Of a stretch of DNA of 64,000 nucleotides, positions 25,719 through 34,114 are shown one piece after another (position 1 is the first letter of the stretch; every line of letters starts with the position of its first letter). Location: contig DAOUKM010000003.1 of the NCBI GenBank assembly GCA_034421295.1, forward strand, positions 62,001-126,000, given 5' to 3'. Source of the stretch: CAUZIR01 sp034421295 (lineage in GTDB: Bacteria; Chloroflexota; Dehalococcoidia; Lucifugimonadales; UBA2962). The notes under the pieces were generated by a model. It worked only from the letters and a program-made list of their open reading frames with translations, was not told the origin of the DNA and made no database searches. The translations under genes and the position numbers were made by a program.

Positions 25719-26195
25719 CTATCCACACGAATGCCTAGGGATGGACCTCCGATCTCGACTTCTTCCATATTGGTCGAACCAAGCATCAGAGTCGCCGTTT
25801 ATGGCATCAATGATGCTCTCGCCGTGCCAACCAACAATTGCATCACCATATTGGTCAAGGGCCTCTGGCAGTTCACAGTCCTTGGACCCGAATTCCCACA
25901 CACCCACGATCCTCTTCCCCAATTTGTGAGCATATTCGATCTCCCAGTCCACCCATTCGCTGTACTTGGTCTCTGGTGACACATATACGACGAGTACCCC
26001 GGCCCACCTGATGTGAGGTGCCAATATCTGGCTCTTGATATAACCTGGGTTAGTGGCTGCGTTGGGTTTGTCCGCAGTAATGGACGAATCGCGTAAAGTC
26101 ATACCATGTTTCTGGGTCAAGTTCTTTATGCGAGTGAGACCCTCATCGTCCTCATGAATGTGACTGATAAAGACATTTCGAGTATCGTCGGGCAT
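25719..26195 (-). CDS. TIR-like domain protein 2 (ThsB/DUF1863-like) in the modification operon
   Basis: 158 residues. RNVFISHIHEDDEGL is the first TIR strand with the H-x-x-D-D box. SQILAPHIRWAGVLVVYVSP and YSEWVDWEIEYAHKLGKRIV carry the W-x-x-W-E motif with the candidate catalytic Glu. The protein is related to TIR 1 in family but clearly distinct in sequence. It sits between the thymidylate-synthase homologue (27 bp upstream) and nmad2 (9 bp downstream), so it is co-transcribed with DNA-modification enzymes rather than with a ThsA-type effector. A plausible but unproven role is to sense or respond to loss of the modified base. Confidence 0.8.
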   Translation of the reverse strand: MPDDTRNVFISHIHEDDEGLTRIKNLTQKHGMTLRDSSITADKPNAATNPGYIKSQILAPHIRWAGVLVVYVSPETKYSEWVDWEIEYAHKLGKRIVGVWEFGSKDCELPEALDQYGDAIVGWHGESIIDAINGDSDAWFDQYGRSRDRRSIPRHSCG

Positions 26196-26222
26196 CGTCT
26201 ACTGATCCTCTCCGAGATGTTG

Positions 26223-27275
26223 TCAATTCCCGTTAGTACAGCTAGGGCTGTCACTGGACTTGGTCGTCCGTCTCTGTCTCCTCGAGCACCATCTGTGCCA
26301 AAGCTGTTGGTAGACAGGGTTGGTGCATGAGGACATGATGCCGCCTGCTGCCTCCGTCAGGCCGCGACGGCGGAGAGCCTCCGCTGTAAGGACGACCACA
26401 ACGTTCCTGTAGGCTTGGGGAGCGTTGACCCAGGACGCCAAACCTTGGAGCGTTTCCGGTCTGGTTGTCGGGTTTATCATTTGTTCAACTCGATGCTCCA
26501 GCTCCTCGAATATCTGATCTGACTCGTGGCGAGGAAGGGCCAAGGAGTCGAGATTCGGGGCAACAGCGTGTAGAGGCTCTGAAGCCAATACGTTCTTCCA
26601 GCGATTGTCGTACACGTGCAAACTGTCGCTGACCTGGGTATACGAACCGCACTCGATGCCCAGCCAACCGGCAAGGATCTCCTGCATGCATGTGAACTGG
26701 ACAAGATTGTGGGGAATCCCTAGGAACATGTCATTACTGCGGATGACTTGCAGCCACTCCAGCTTTCCTTCTCGGATTTTCGGCATGGCTGCCACATTGC
26801 ACGGAATGTCACTGTCGGCCGGGGTGCCGTCGGAGGCGGGCAGGTCTATCCGAGAATCCCAAATCTGGAGAACTACCTGCCTCGTGTCCGGATCACCATT
26901 TAGCACCCTGTAGGCCCGCTCGAGCTGATCGATGCCAAGGTGATGGCGAATGCGGTACCCGTAGGCTCCATGGAGCTCTGGGTCGGAACCGGCGAAGTCA
27001 CGATAGCTTCGGTTCCAGTAGTCCAAGAACGCTAGGTCGCGCCGTCCGGTGATGAGCCAGACTACCTCTGCCAATGCGAAGGCCGGATTCAGTGGGGGCA
27101 CCTTGGAAACGACCCAGCGCTGGTGGGGGTCTGCGATCGAGAATACGGCATGAAGAATCTCCCTTGTCAGCCCTCCTCTGCCGCTTTGGCTTCGGACCCC
27201 ATCCAATCGACGAAATGCCCCAGCCGCTTGCTGCCAGACGCTATCGGCCGATTCTCCCTGGAAGGTCGAAATCAT
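26223..27275 (-). CDS. Thymidylate synthase-family protein (candidate dUMP hydroxymethylase/methylase of a base-modification operon)
   Basis: 350 residues. It has the TS nucleophile C159 (IPCN; ordinary TS has P-C-H), the phosphate/base block VIRSNDMFLGIPHN with R179, D182 and N190, and the LHVYDN block with H220 and Y222. The Asn in P-H-N (Asn in TS P-F-N) points to a uracil rather than cytosine base; dCMP hydroxymethylases have Asp there. The usual C-terminal P-x-x-A-V closing tail is absent, and a basic tail follows instead. It overlaps the kinase gene as ATGA, so the ATG at 27275 is the start. Phage relatives make 5-hydroxymethyl-dUMP. Whether it methylates or hydroxymethylates is undecided. 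Confidence 0.85.
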   Translation of the reverse strand: MISTFQGESADSVWQQAAGAFRRLDGVRSQSGRGGLTREILHAVFSIADPHQRWVVSKVPPLNPAFALAEVVWLITGRRDLAFLDYWNRSYRDFAGSDPELHGAYGYRIRHHLGIDQLERAYRVLNGDPDTRQVVLQIWDSRIDLPASDGTPADSDIPCNVAAMPKIREGKLEWLQVIRSNDMFLGIPHNLVQFTCMQEILAGWLGIECGSYTQVSDSLHVYDNRWKNVLASEPLHAVAPNLDSLALPRHESDQIFEELEHRVEQMINPTTRPETLQGLASWVNAPQAYRNVVVVLTAEALRRRGLTEAAGGIMSSCTNPVYQQLWHRWCSRRQRRTTKSSDSPSCTNGN

Positions 27276-28963
27276 TCCGACCCTCCTTGCCAGAACAGGT
27301 GGTTGATGCCCCATTTTGGGGGGTACCAAAACGTCATGGGATCGGCCGAAGGACGATACAGTTGCTTTATGCGGGTGCGCTTGCTTAGCCCCGTGATCTC
27401 CGGATGCTTCGCGCGAGCGTACTTGGACACTTCACAGAAGAGGTTCTGACAATCGATGAGTTGAAGCGGTCGCCCTCCCAGCGTGCGGAACCTCAGCCCG
27501 AACCGCTCGAACTCCCGTTCCTGGCTTTCTGTGACCAATCTGATGATGTCCGCGTCAGAAAGCCCACCTTGGTGAGTGAAGCATTTGCGTAAGCCATCCA
27601 ACGCCCCTGGACCTGGTACGACGAACTCCATCTCGGAGAAATCCATCAGATTGCTGTAGTTGAGATCCGTCACGAACTGATAGGCGAGGAAATCACCAAT
27701 CGTTGGATATGAGCGGAGCAGGTCGAAGGCCTGTGCCATGGACGATGTCTCAGCTATCCTCTGCGGAACCTCATCGTCCATCATCCGTTCAAGAAGCATC
27801 AGGTGATTGCGGTGCTTTTGCCGGTGGCCGAACGAGCTCCTGCCCGACGGCATCATGTACGCCGCAGAGTAGATTCTTGTGCCTCCGGCAAGAGCCTCGG
27901 ACAAAACGCTGTCGTAATGCTTGAAGGAGTAGTCCGCACGGCTAATCGTCCTCAGACGGCCCCGTAGCATCTCCCACGTCTCGATCCTGTTGAAGAGCTT
28001 GAACAGGATGGTGCGGAAGAACACCTCCTCCGGACACTGGTCTCCCTCGTAGATCACGTTCCTAATGAGGTACTGACTCACACGATCGGATGCCCGATAT
28101 GCATTAGTGAATTTATGCTTGGCGAGGATGGGGTCGGTCGTCCACGGGCCCTGAAGCCCCTTGATCTTGCGAAAGAACATTTCCTGACGTTCGGCGGCAA
28201 AGCGCCAGTAAGTCTCATACACAACTGTGGGTCTAGCCGGGGAGATTGCCGAACAGGTGAAAGGAGCCCTGGCCGCAAGAAGAAGGGGCAACTGGCCGGT
28301 TGACGCCGGCATTGGTCCGACCGGGTCAGTAGAAGCCTCAGGTCTTCCGTCGGGAACGAAGTCCCTGAGAAGGGCGAGCATCTGTCCTAAGGCGTCTTCC
28401 AACGTGCCATCATTCCGTATTCGGTGGATGGGGTATTGACCTTTCTCGCCGTCCGAAATTTCTTGGTATCCCTCTAGTAGACATGCTCTGGCATCCCCGT
28501 CTACTTCATCGTTGGAGCGGTCGACCAAGAAGAGGGCATCAGGCTTGATGTCACGCCAATGTAGGCGCTCTGCCCGGATCAAGGCGTCCAAAGTGGAGTA
28601 CTCGATAGATGTCGATCGTCCGTAGACCCACGTTGACCACCAGAAACGATCGAGGACCACCCAGCGACCTTGATGGAGCGCTGGCAGGATATGCCGTTCT
28701 ATTTCATCCAAGTGTGCTGCGATGTGTAGCGCTTGGAGACTGATGTCGCTGATGACTTTCAACCCAAAGGAATCTGGTTTGTGGTGCACGTCATATACCA
28801 GGTTGCCAATCGTCCCTTCCTCCTTGCCGGGAAACGAGAGATGGTCACACCTGACACCCATTACCTTAAGTCTGCCGGCGAGCGTCTGGGAAAGCGTGGA
28901 TTTGCCGACGCCGTCAGGCCCCTCAAAGACGATCAGCCTGCCCCGACTAATCGGCTCAGACAT
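27272..28963 (-). CDS. Thymidylate-kinase domain fused to a 5-hmdU-DNA-kinase-type helical domain
   Basis: 563 residues. Residues 9-205 form a thymidylate-kinase-like P-loop NTPase, with Walker A GPDGVGKS (15-22) and DRFWWS (105-110). Residues ~247-563 are a helical domain with the pattern YETYWRFAAERQEMFF, GPWTTDPIL, FTNAYRASDRVSQYLIRNVI and LFKLFNRIETWE. That is the domain of 5-hydroxymethyl-dU DNA kinases, the family first named alpha-glutamyl/putrescinyl-thymine pyrophosphorylase. Such enzymes phosphorylate 5-hydroxymethyluracil for later replacement by another group. The kinase may act on the nucleotide and the helical domain on DNA, or both may be one reaction centre. Coupled by ATGA to the TS gene. 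Confidence 0.82.
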   Translation of the reverse strand: MSEPISRGRLIVFEGPDGVGKSTLSQTLAGRLKVMGVRCDHLSFPGKEEGTIGNLVYDVHHKPDSFGLKVISDISLQALHIAAHLDEIERHILPALHQGRWVVLDRFWWSTWVYGRSTSIEYSTLDALIRAERLHWRDIKPDALFLVDRSNDEVDGDARACLLEGYQEISDGEKGQYPIHRIRNDGTLEDALGQMLALLRDFVPDGRPEASTDPVGPMPASTGQLPLLLAARAPFTCSAISPARPTVVYETYWRFAAERQEMFFRKIKGLQGPWTTDPILAKHKFTNAYRASDRVSQYLIRNVIYEGDQCPEEVFFRTILFKLFNRIETWEMLRGRLRTISRADYSFKHYDSVLSEALAGGTRIYSAAYMMPSGRSSFGHRQKHRNHLMLLERMMDDEVPQRIAETSSMAQAFDLLRSYPTIGDFLAYQFVTDLNYSNLMDFSEMEFVVPGPGALDGLRKCFTHQGGLSDADIIRLVTESQEREFERFGLRFRTLGGRPLQLIDCQNLFCEVSKYARAKHPEITGLSKRTRIKQLYRPSADPMTFWYPPKWGINHLFWQGGSE

Positions 28964-29147
28964 GCCGAGCCTCCCTTGAATAGACGTTTGTGCGATCCTT
29001 GAATCCCATTAGAGCGGATTCGACGTGATGGGCCAGTTCGGCCAAGGGTCCCTTGCCTTGATTCCGGTCGGCTGGAGTGGCAATGCAGCCAATGCGGGAT
29101 TGCGTAGATCCCACCTTTTGCGTCTCCAACTCCTTACGGTGTTCCAC
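28956..29147 (-). CDS. Possible 63-residue leader protein of the modification operon
   Basis: An open frame from GTG 29147 (starting EHRKELETQKVGS) to a TGA that overlaps the kinase start by 8 nt. GGGAGGC near its end serves as the kinase Shine-Dalgarno. The start lies 5 nt after a minus-strand -10-like CAATAT, so a leaderless transcript would begin about here. No family is recognised. Support comes from coupling, the continuous frame and lack of alternatives; it could also be an attenuating leader ORF. Confidence 0.4.
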   Translation of the reverse strand: MEHRKELETQKVGSTQSRIGCIATPADRNQGKGPLAELAHHVESALMGFKDRTNVYSREARHV

Positions 29148-29153
29148 AACATA

Positions 29154-29182
29154 TTGACAGTACCAACTTAGGTACTACAAAA
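29154..29182. promoter_or_regulatory. Overlapping divergent promoters with a shared 18-bp operator
   Basis: On the plus strand TTGACA (29154-29159) is followed after 16 bp by TACAAA (29176-29181), pointing toward the XRE gene. On the minus strand TTGTAG and CAATAT (18-bp spacing) point toward the modification operon. Between them lies the dyad AGTACC-n6-GGTACT (29159-29176), inside both spacers. A regulator bound there would block both promoters. The dyad is directly visible; the promoter assignments are inference. Confidence 0.55.
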
Positions 29183-29257
29183 TGCAGGATATGGGACAGC
29201 CGACCAAGTGTCAAGCTTTTGATGGCACGGTGTACTATTTTACGCACAAGAGGCGAG

Positions 29258-29737
29258 ATGAGTGCAGGTAAGCTCGATCTCAGCGACCTAGGTCGCCTCG
29301 TCCTGGCTGAGCGAACCCGTAGGGGCATGAGCCTCCGAGAAGCGGCCCTTGCTATAGGTATCCCGTTCAATACGCTGGCGCGCGTTGAAAAGGGACATGT
29401 TCCAGACCTTCCGAAGTTTAAGCGGCTTACAGAGTGGTGCGGAGCCGACATCAACCAGTTCTTTGAGATTCAGCAGAAGGCGACCGCTACTATCGACGTG
29501 ATCGCTGAGCGCCTTCGTGCAGACCGCAACCTCCCCCCGGAAGCCGCGGAGCGCATCGCAAGCATCGTCGGCGACCTCTATCAAGCCTTGGCGCGCCCCC
29601 GGACGATCGCCGCGGTGCATCTACGAGCGGCCAAGACATTCAGGCCGGACGCGGCTCGCTCCTTGGGAGCCTTGTTGAGCGATCTGAATGAAGCCCTAGT
29701 GGAGGAGCTCCCTGATGGCCCTGCGGAGAGGGTTTAA
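29258..29737 (+). CDS. XRE-family helix-turn-helix regulator
   Basis: About 159 residues from ATG 29258 (AGKLDLSDLGRLVLAERT), with AAGAGG 5 nt upstream. Residues ~8-65 are an HTH_3 domain (RGMSLREAALAIGIPFNTLARVEKG; recognition helix around P-F-N-T-L-A-R-V-E). The rest is a helical region that could dimerise. Paired with an ImmA-like protease by a 23-nt overlap, it resembles ICE and phage repressor/anti-repressor switches (ImmR/ImmA). It probably binds the dyad at 29159-29176, which would make it autoregulated and a repressor or activator of the divergent modification operon. A GTG/ATG extension up to 29219 would cover the promoter downstream DNA and is not favoured. Confidence 0.82.
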   Translation: MSAGKLDLSDLGRLVLAERTRRGMSLREAALAIGIPFNTLARVEKGHVPDLPKFKRLTEWCGADINQFFEIQQKATATIDVIAERLRADRNLPPEAAERIASIVGDLYQALARPRTIAAVHLRAAKTFRPDAARSLGALLSDLNEALVEELPDGPAERV

Positions 29738-30293
29738 GTCCGAGGCCGAGAGAATCGCCCGCCGCGTGCGAACGGAACTGGGCATCGGTCCCGTTAAGCC
29801 CGTTGCGCCTGAGGTTCTTGCCAAGCTACTGGGCATTGAGGTCCGAGCGGGAGACGAGTTACTCCCGCGGGAAAGATTCAACGAACTGGAGGACATTCAG
29901 CCCGATTCCTTCTCTGCATGCACGCTACAGCCTTCGACTGATCGGCTGGTCGTCGTATATAACCCTCTATCGGCGAAGTCGCGTCAGAGGAGCGATATCG
30001 CACATGAGCTTGCGCATGCACTCCTTGATCACGATTTGAGCCGTCTCGAGAGGCTTGGTGACGTCACCTTCCTTTCTTGTGATCCGATTCAGGAGGAAGA
30101 GGCCGCTTGGTTGTCCGGCTGCCTTCTTTTGCCGCGGCCGCTGCTCTTGGCTGAGGTTCGGAGGGGATCAGGCGCGAAGGATATCGCCAAAAATTACGGC
30201 GTTAGCGAAAGGATGGCTCAATATAGATTGAACGTCACTGGTGTGGCGAGGCAGAACCAAGCTCTAGTGAGGAAGAGGCACGCCCAACGATAG
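29715..30293 (+). CDS. ImmA/IrrE-type metallopeptidase
   Basis: 192 residues. The zinc site is H97-E98-x-x-H101 in IAHELAHALLDH, and the third ligand is probably E129 in EEEAAWLSGCLLLP, the pattern of COG2856/DUF955. The region around 165-180 (A-K-N-Y-G-V-S) looks like a small HTH that could read the repressor. Family role: site-specific cleavage of a partner XRE repressor on stress or signal, releasing its target promoters. The start is supported by GGAGGAG, and the overlap with the XRE gene shows translational coupling. Confidence 0.87.
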   Translation: MALRRGFKSEAERIARRVRTELGIGPVKPVAPEVLAKLLGIEVRAGDELLPRERFNELEDIQPDSFSACTLQPSTDRLVVVYNPLSAKSRQRSDIAHELAHALLDHDLSRLERLGDVTFLSCDPIQEEEAAWLSGCLLLPRPLLLAEVRRGSGAKDIAKNYGVSERMAQYRLNVTGVARQNQALVRKRHAQR

Positions 30294-30952
30294 AGACCAC
30301 TACGCGACAATAGAACTAGGGAATGTCTCCCCAGTCCCGGAAACTGGATGTTGCCAAAGTCCCAACAACTTCACGGCTATCGTTGACAGTTGAATAGAGG
30401 ACAGGGGAATACATCGCCGAAAACATCTTTCGGGTGTCCCGGAAGGCCCGCCAGCGCGTGGCAGACAGATCGGTTTTCGAAGTGTGGCTAGGCGGCTGTG
30501 GACTTGAAGACCTGACCCTCGCTGAGGGTTTCAGCCTTTAGAATGGTGTTAACTGTACTACGGTGTCGTGGCAGGCCATTGACAGCGGTGCATGACGTTC
30601 GGAGCGTAGAGGTAAGCGCCGTTGACTATGGTTGCATCGGCTAACCATTTTGTTCTCCAGCCTATCTTGGTTGCGTTGGCAGCACCGGGGACGGTAGGTC
30701 CCAGTTGCACTTGGCAGGTTGACTGCCTTATGAACACGGTTACCTAAAGACCGGGTTAAGGTAAGCAGTCTGGACATGTAGAGCTTGACTGTCGAGGTAA
30801 TGAGGCAATCGAATCGCTTAGCGTGTCGACCGCTAAGGATGACATATTACTGTAGGCGCTGGGTGATCTATAGAGATCCTGTTCCATCTCGATCCAACAA
30901 GTAAGGCGAATGACTAGTGGACTGAGCAAGATGAGGATACGAATGGGAGAAG
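30294..30952. other. 660-bp non-coding stretch containing a long imperfect hairpin
   Basis: No supported gene. GACTGC (30721-30726) and GCAGTC (30765-30770) flank a region with further CTTA/TAAG pairing, forming an imperfect hairpin about 50 nt long. TTGACA occurs twice (about 30382 and 30575) without matching -10 boxes. The stretch is unusually long for this window and could hold a small RNA or the promoter region of the methyltransferase gene. Confidence 0.35.
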
Positions 30953-33900
30953 ATGTATAGGCCCAGAGAAATCCCACTACAGGCGTTGTCTGAAAGTGCC
31001 CAACGACTAGTATCTACAGCTCTCTCTGCGACAGATGCCTCAGGCAACGAAGCCAATCTTAGGCATGAGTTAGAGCTTTCGTTGAGAAGCGAATGCCTAA
31101 CACTTGGCATTCCCTATATACCCTATCACCTTGAGCATGCGCTTCGGGGCGGCCGAAAGCACACGACTTTCGCTGACGTTGTACACGGCGGCGCTATTTT
31201 CGAATACGAACCGCCAAAATCATTCTCGGCCGGCCGAGCGAGGAGAAATCTTAATCATGCCAAGCAGCAAGTAGAGGGATACGCCGCTCGCATGGCCAGA
31301 GACGAAGGCCGACCAATCGAGGACTATGTATTGGTCATCTGGGACGGTACTCACATAGCCTTTGGAAGTACGGATGGAGTGGCGGCAAAGTGGGAGCCAT
31401 TGGTCGCATTCGATGGGAGGCAAGGTGTCCGCTTGCTCACCCTGCTTAAGACCCAAGGATATCCACTCGTGCATCCAGGGCTACTGCGTTCTATGGTTGG
31501 ACCTGAGTCGGAGATCGGTTCATCACTCATTCCTTCCCTATTTTCGGCGGTAGTGGCGGCTACTTCAAATGATTCGGCGGGGCAAACCAAGACAACTCTC
31601 TTATTCAAAGAATGGAACCGTCTGTTTGGACAAGCCGTAGGTATCCCCACCGATAGGCTTAAGAGTTTCCTGGATCGGCAGTCCCGCGCCCATCGACAAC
31701 CTTATGGGGCTCACATCCCCTGCTACCTTTTTGCTCTTCATACCTTCATCGCTATTGTTGCAAAGCTAGTGGCGGCTCTTGCTCTCCCTGGCCCCAGTGA
31801 AGATATGAAGGATGCGACTGTCGACTTGAATGAGCGTATGCGAGCACTTGAGGCTGGTACGCTCTTTATGGACGCAGGCATCACCAACATGCTGACAGGA
31901 GATTTCTTCTCGTGGCCCGTGGACGATCCTTCTTGGGGGAGTATAGAGAATCCACTTGGAGACCTCGTAGCCCAACTGGGACAGCTCTCCTTCGATATGA
32001 CCAACAAGAACCCTGAGGCTGTTCGTGACCTCTTCAAGGGGATCTATGAAGAATTCGTGCCGCGTGAGTTACGCCACGCATTGGGCGAAGTATATACACC
32101 TGATTGGCTTGCTGGACACGCCCTGGACGAGATGGGCTGGTGCCCGAGCAACCAGCTTCTAGACCCTACTTGCGGAACTGGTACCTTTATGCTCGAAGCC
32201 GTGCGACGTCGTTTGGTGAGTGAAAGGAGATGCGGCAAACGATATACGGCCCGGCATCTCTTGAACGGCCTATACGGGATGGATTTGAATCCCTTAGCTG
32301 TACTTGCTGCAAAAGCGTCCCTTGTTGTCGTCCTATCAGATCGCCTTAGCCCCAGCAAACCCATCCGTCTGCCTGTTTTCCTAGCAGACGCCATTAATAC
32401 TGCTGTCCCATCGAGCGAGGGTTACTTTGTTCACCGTATTCAAACCGAAAAGGGAGATCGGGAATTCAAAGTCCCAGCCAATATTGTCCACTCCGATACC
32501 CTCCATGAATTCTTCGAAACAGTGCGAGTTCATGTGCAAGCAGATGAAGGTGTGAAAACTATCTTATCATCGGTTGACGCTTTTCTAGTCGGTTTGGATG
32601 AACACAACAAGGCCGCGATTACGGGAACGCTGGAAGTACTCGTTGAGCTGCAGGGCGAAAAGTGGGACGGGATTTGGTGTCCGATTCTGGCAGATCGCTT
32701 TGCAGCTGGAGCGATTCCTAAAATATCGCATATTGCTGGAAATCCTCCATGGGTCAAGTGGTCACATCTGCCTCCGAGCTATACTGAATTCATTAAGCAG
32801 AAATGTCGTGAGATCAATGTCTTTAGCGAAGATCGTTACGTTGGAGGGATAGAGTCTGATATCTCGACCGTTATCACCTTTCAGGTGATTCGTAAGTGGT
32901 TGGCTCCTAAAGGGCGCCTTGCGTTTTTTATCACTGCGACAGTATTTTCCAACGAGTCGAGCCAGGGATTTCGTCGCTTTGCCTTTCCTGACGGGAGTCC
33001 CATGTGTAAAGTCCTATCGGTGGAGGACTTCAAGAAAATCAAGGCGTTCAAAGACGTGACCAACCATCCGGCTTTACTCATTTTAGAAGAGGGAGGTGCG
33101 ACATCTTTCCCTATTGTGTATCGAAATTGGCTTCCGCCTGCTGCTGAAGGTACATTCGGGAGTGGAGAGGAATTCCGCGCGCAGGCAGAGTACATAGATC
33201 TCCTGGCCAGGCCAGTGCCCGGTACTGATGCCGGACCGTGGCTCAAGGGCACACTTGACCAACATAGAATTTGGCTTGCGCTGTTCGATGCCTCCGTCCC
33301 GTCAACGTATTCGGCGCGGAAGGGTGTGACTACAGATCGAAATGGCATCTATTTTCTGAAGGCCTCTAGAGTCAGTGGCGGAGACGCCCGCTTAGTCTCG
33401 GTGACTAATGATCCCACCGTAGGAAGGACATCTGGGATTCCGACTATTCCGATGAGAATTGAGGATACGCACATATTCCCCTTACTACGCGGCCGAGGAG
33501 TTCGACCGTTTCGTGCGGAGCCGGATCCGAATTACCGGATCCTGCTGCCGCAGAGGGGCATGCACGGCGACCCGGGATTGCTGGCTGATTCTCCCAGAAC
33601 TTTTCGCTTCCTCACCCGTTTTAGAAGTGAATTGGAGAAGCGAGCGAGTTACCGAAGATACCAACGCAATAAGCCGTTTTGGTCAACCTGGAGCACTGGG
33701 CCTTACACGTTTAGTCCGTACAAGGTGCTTTGGAAGGAAATGTCAGGGCATCGCTTCTGCGCCGCCTATGTGGGCACAATCGACGACCCAGTACTCGGTC
33801 TCAAGGTGGCTATCCCCGACCATAAGCTATATATGGTCCCCGTGGGAACGATCGAGGAAGCTCAGTTTCTCACTGGCCTTCTTAACGCTCCCACGATCTC

Positions 33901-34114
33901 GGAGGCTATAGCGGGTTACGCCGCGCAGTTGAGCTTGGGAACTAGCGTTATGGAGTACCTCAAGATCCCGCCTTTGGATATTGACGATGATGATCACCAA
34001 AGGATCGTGCATCTATGTGCAGCCATCACCAATCGTGGGGATCTCCCCACGGATCAGGAATTGGCCGAATTGGATGCTATCTCCATTAAGGTGATATCAG
34101 CCTTCGAGCCATAG
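30953..34114 (+). CDS. N6-adenine DNA methyltransferase, probably a type IIG/IIL-like restriction-modification fusion
   Basis: 1053 residues. The methyltransferase core has motif I DPTCGTGTF (404-412) and motif IV NPPW (597-600) in SHIAGNPPWVKWSH, the class I gamma N6-adenine pattern. The N-terminal ~370 residues include FADVV..FEYEPPK (73-89), a possible nuclease-type acidic/Lys cluster. Residues ~760-1000 (FPLLRGRGV, YRILLPQRGM, FSPYKVLWKEMSG) look like a target-recognition domain as in Eco57I/TaqI-type enzymes. Length and layout fit a single-chain R-M enzyme, but nuclease activity cannot be shown. GGGAG lies 3 nt upstream of the ATG. Codon use is AT-richer than the core genes on either side of the island. 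Confidence 0.82.
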   Translation: MYRPREIPLQALSESAQRLVSTALSATDASGNEANLRHELELSLRSECLTLGIPYIPYHLEHALRGGRKHTTFADVVHGGAIFEYEPPKSFSAGRARRNLNHAKQQVEGYAARMARDEGRPIEDYVLVIWDGTHIAFGSTDGVAAKWEPLVAFDGRQGVRLLTLLKTQGYPLVHPGLLRSMVGPESEIGSSLIPSLFSAVVAATSNDSAGQTKTTLLFKEWNRLFGQAVGIPTDRLKSFLDRQSRAHRQPYGAHIPCYLFALHTFIAIVAKLVAALALPGPSEDMKDATVDLNERMRALEAGTLFMDAGITNMLTGDFFSWPVDDPSWGSIENPLGDLVAQLGQLSFDMTNKNPEAVRDLFKGIYEEFVPRELRHALGEVYTPDWLAGHALDEMGWCPSNQLLDPTCGTGTFMLEAVRRRLVSERRCGKRYTARHLLNGLYGMDLNPLAVLAAKASLVVVLSDRLSPSKPIRLPVFLADAINTAVPSSEGYFVHRIQTEKGDREFKVPANIVHSDTLHEFFETVRVHVQADEGVKTILSSVDAFLVGLDEHNKAAITGTLEVLVELQGEKWDGIWCPILADRFAAGAIPKISHIAGNPPWVKWSHLPPSYTEFIKQKCREINVFSEDRYVGGIESDISTVITFQVIRKWLAPKGRLAFFITATVFSNESSQGFRRFAFPDGSPMCKVLSVEDFKKIKAFKDVTNHPALLILEEGGATSFPIVYRNWLPPAAEGTFGSGEEFRAQAEYIDLLARPVPGTDAGPWLKGTLDQHRIWLALFDASVPSTYSARKGVTTDRNGIYFLKASRVSGGDARLVSVTNDPTVGRTSGIPTIPMRIEDTHIFPLLRGRGVRPFRAEPDPNYRILLPQRGMHGDPGLLADSPRTFRFLTRFRSELEKRASYRRYQRNKPFWSTWSTGPYTFSPYKVLWKEMSGHRFCAAYVGTIDDPVLGLKVAIPDHKLYMVPVGTIEEAQFLTGLLNAPTISEAIAGYAAQLSLGTSVMEYLKIPPLDIDDDDHQRIVHLCAAITNRGDLPTDQELAELDAISIKVISAFEP

